Shown: in pieces, positions 62,291 to 64,000 of the stretch
Numbering within the stretch: the stretch's first letter is position 1
How the letters are laid out: every line of letters begins with the position of its first letter
DNA from: Bizionia paragorgiae
GTDB lineage: Bacteria; Bacteroidota; Bacteroidia; Flavobacteriales; Flavobacteriaceae
Reading direction: 5' to 3'
DNA: 64,000 bases
Assembly: GCF_900107625.1 (NCBI RefSeq)
Contig: NZ_FNQK01000018.1
Location: 1 to 64,000 of the forward strand
Notes under the pieces: model-generated
Told to the model about the DNA's origin: nothing
The model's input: only the letters and a program-made list of their open reading frames with translations
Database searches by the model: none
Program-made: the position numbers and the translations under genes

Positions 62291-64000
62291 GTGACTAAAC
62301 ACTATCTTATTTTTTGTTTTACATTCTTAATTTTTCAACTTTATGGCCAAGAACGCTATACGTTTAGCGGTTCTGTTTTAGAAGAAAAAAGTAACGAAAC
62401 CCTTATTGGCGTTAATGTTATATTTCCCGATCAAAAAGCAGGTACCATAACTAACGAATATGGTTTCTTCTCTATTACAATGCCAAAAGGAGACTATACC
62501 ATTGTTATAAGTTATTTGGGATATCAAGATCATATAGAAACAATAACTCTAGATCAGCATCTATCTAAAACGTTCACTTTACAAGAATCCTCAGAGCAGT
62601 TAGAAGAGGTTGTAATCACCAATAACATCGAAAAATTAAATCTTAAAAATCCGCAAATGAGTGTCAACGCACTCAACGCTTCAACAATAAAACAAATTCC
62701 AGTAGTACTTGGGGAACCAGATGTTATCAAGTCTATTACCCTACTCCCTGGTGTAACTAGCGCCGGAGAAGGCGCTTCTGGATTTAATGTCCGTGGTGGT
62801 GCTGCCGATCAAAACTTAATACTTCTAGATGAAGCCACCCTTTTTAACTCCTCGCATTTATTTGGCTTTTTCTCCGTCTTTAATCCTGATGCGATTAAAG
62901 ATTTAAAATTATACAAAGGAGGAATCCCCGCGCGCTACGGCGGCCGTGTGTCTTCGGTATTAGATATCTATCAAAAAGAAGGTAATAATAAATCCTTTCA
63001 GGCAAATGGTGGTATAGGCCTTGTATCTAGTAGGCTGTTAGTTGAAGGCCCATTAAAAAAGGAACAAGGCTCCTTTTTATTAGGTGGTAGAAGTTCTTAT
63101 GCTCATTTATTTCTTCCGCTTTTTAATGTCGATAATAGCGCTTATTTTTATGACCTTAATACCAAGTTAAGCTATAAACTAAATAGTAATAATAGTATTT
63201 ACTTATCAGGATATTTTGGTCGTGATGTCTTTAATATTTCAGATAGTTTTGAGAATACCTATGGCAATTCATTGGTTAATTTACGATGGAATCATCTGTT
63301 TTCCGATAAGCTCTTTAGTAATATGTCGTTAATCTATTCCGATTATTATTACGGACTAAATTTAAATTTTGTGGGTTTCGAATGGAATTCCGGTATCTCT
63401 AATATCAATTTCAAATACGATTTTAAACACTATATCAGTAATAGTATAAAATTACAGTACGGTCTTAATAGTATGTACTATACTTTTAATCCAGGTGAAA
63501 TAAAACCATCGTCTGCGACCTCTGGAATTAATGAGAAAAATTTAATAAAAAAATATGCCTTCGAAAATGCGGTCTATATCGATGCAGAACATAAAATTTC
63601 AGAACACCTAACAGCGACTTATGGTGTTCGTCTTAGCTCCTTTTTAAGATTAGGACAAAACCAACTTAATGTCTATACCAATAATAATCCAGTCATTTTT
63701 AACCCTGACTTCCAAATTTACCAAGGAGCAAAAGCAATTGGCACAGCATCCTATAATCGTAAAAATACTATTAAATCGTTTGCCAACATAGAACCTCGTG
63801 CAGCTCTGGCTTATCAACTTAATGCGACATCATCTCTTAAAGCAAGCTACAATAAGATGAGTCAATATCTTCACCTATTGTCTAACACATCTTCGCCAAC
63901 ACCTTTAGATGTTTGGGCTCCAAGTGGAAAATATATAAAACCGCAACTACTCGATCAATATGCCATAGGCTATTTTAAAAATTTTAGTAATGCAACCTAT
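62291..64000 (+). CDS. TonB-dependent receptor, 5' part (runs off window)
   Basis: The first 570 codons of a long gene, open to the window edge. GTG start (TKHYLIFCFTFLIFQLYGQ is a signal peptide). A carboxypeptidase-regulatory-like domain (about 25-105: FSGSVLEEKSNETLIGVNV, GTITNEYGFFSI, YLGYQDH), then the plug (about 130-235: GEPDVIKSITLLPGVTSAG, GFNVRGGAADQNLILLD, LYKGGIPARYGGRVSSVLDI), then barrel strands. Of the SusC-like/FecA-like class that imports large substrates through the outer membrane. Substrate unknown; no SusD gene seen in the window. Confidence 0.9.
   Translation, partial: MTKHYLIFCFTFLIFQLYGQERYTFSGSVLEEKSNETLIGVNVIFPDQKAGTITNEYGFFSITMPKGDYTIVISYLGYQDHIETITLDQHLSKTFTLQESSEQLEEVVITNNIEKLNLKNPQMSVNALNASTIKQIPVVLGEPDVIKSITLLPGVTSAGEGASGFNVRGGAADQNLILLDEATLFNSSHLFGFFSVFNPDAIKDLKLYKGGIPARYGGRVSSVLDIYQKEGNNKSFQANGGIGLVSSRLLVEGPLKKEQGSFLLGGRSSYAHLFLPLFNVDNSAYFYDLNTKLSYKLNSNNSIYLSGYFGRDVFNISDSFENTYGNSLVNLRWNHLFSDKLFSNMSLIYSDYYYGLNLNFVGFEWNSGISNINFKYDFKHYISNSIKLQYGLNSMYYTFNPGEIKPSSATSGINEKNLIKKYAFENAVYIDAEHKISEHLTATYGVRLSSFLRLGQNQLNVYTNNNPVIFNPDFQIYQGAKAIGTASYNRKNTIKSFANIEPRAALAYQLNATSSLKASYNKMSQYLHLLSNTSSPTPLDVWAPSGKYIKPQLLDQYAIGYFKNFSNATY

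Overview
The window is about 64 kb of an AT-rich bacterial chromosome that reads as a member of the Flavobacteriaceae (Bacteroidota). The evidence is: −7 promoter elements of the form TAnnTTTG and no Shine-Dalgarno runs, two proteins with C-terminal type IX secretion (T9SS) sorting domains, a carboxypeptidase-regulatory-domain TonB receptor, a fused ResB-CcsA cytochrome c assembly protein, bacillithiol gene bshB1, monomeric isocitrate dehydrogenase and many lipoproteins with SCx lipoboxes. The sequence does not fix the genus. There is one tRNA (His), no rRNA, no CRISPR array, and no recognisable transposase, integrase or phage gene.

Layout. 0.1-5.5 kb is an accessory stretch of small, mostly unrecognised genes, all on the minus strand, with long AT-rich spacers, a gene with a stop at codon 2, decayed coding scraps and a 26-bp repeat in front of two genes. 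5.6-10.9 kb is a Crp-family regulator followed by an efflux operon (TolC, HlyD, ABC-2 permease, alpha/beta hydrolase) with a palindromic Crp/Fnr-type site between regulator and operon; a small decayed gene follows. 11.7-15.4 kb is a ferric iron ABC importer (fbpA-fbpB-fbpC, minus strand). 15.9-24 kb holds a T9SS protein, an esterase, a flavin-type oxidase, a cbpA/cbpM co-chaperone operon, a membrane hydrolase and two tandem M28 peptidases. 24.2-31.6 kb holds a hybrid sensor kinase, tRNA-His, bshB1-rlmF, a trans-sulfuration enzyme, and a satD/DUF3307 pair preceded by three 28-bp repeats.

31.4-36.9 kb is a haem/respiration block: a 40-aa membrane microprotein, mscL, the ResB-CcsA fusion, a group III truncated globin with a membrane partner, and a divergent Crp/Fnr regulator with an FNR-like palindrome. 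36.9-41.4 kb is a housekeeping operon (DUF2520, KdsC-like phosphatase, UbiA prenyltransferase, Maf, MscS, CorA). 41.6-46.4 kb is a PIG-L deacetylase, a 31-aa microprotein, a sodium/solute symporter and an acetyltransferase. 46.6-49.4 kb is an ergothioneine-type cluster (egtB-egtD plus a racemase-like protein that has lost its first catalytic cysteine). 49.6-64 kb holds an SGNH/PKD/T9SS protein, cardiolipin synthase, a J-domain/KTSC fusion, an EamA transporter, trmD, a GyrI-like protein, rplS, a pentapeptide-repeat protein, isocitrate dehydrogenase, a WYL regulator facing a flippase, and a TonB receptor that runs off the right end.

The most interesting lead for undescribed biology is the satD-DUF3307 pair. 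The SatD-type protein shows, in order, the motifs of a class III nucleotidyl-cyclase-type palm domain joined to a helix-turn-helix, beside a membrane protein and downstream of phased repeats. Second are the egtBD-linked racemase-like protein and the efflux operon that has no ATPase. All functions are read from sequence by eye; none was verified by a database search.
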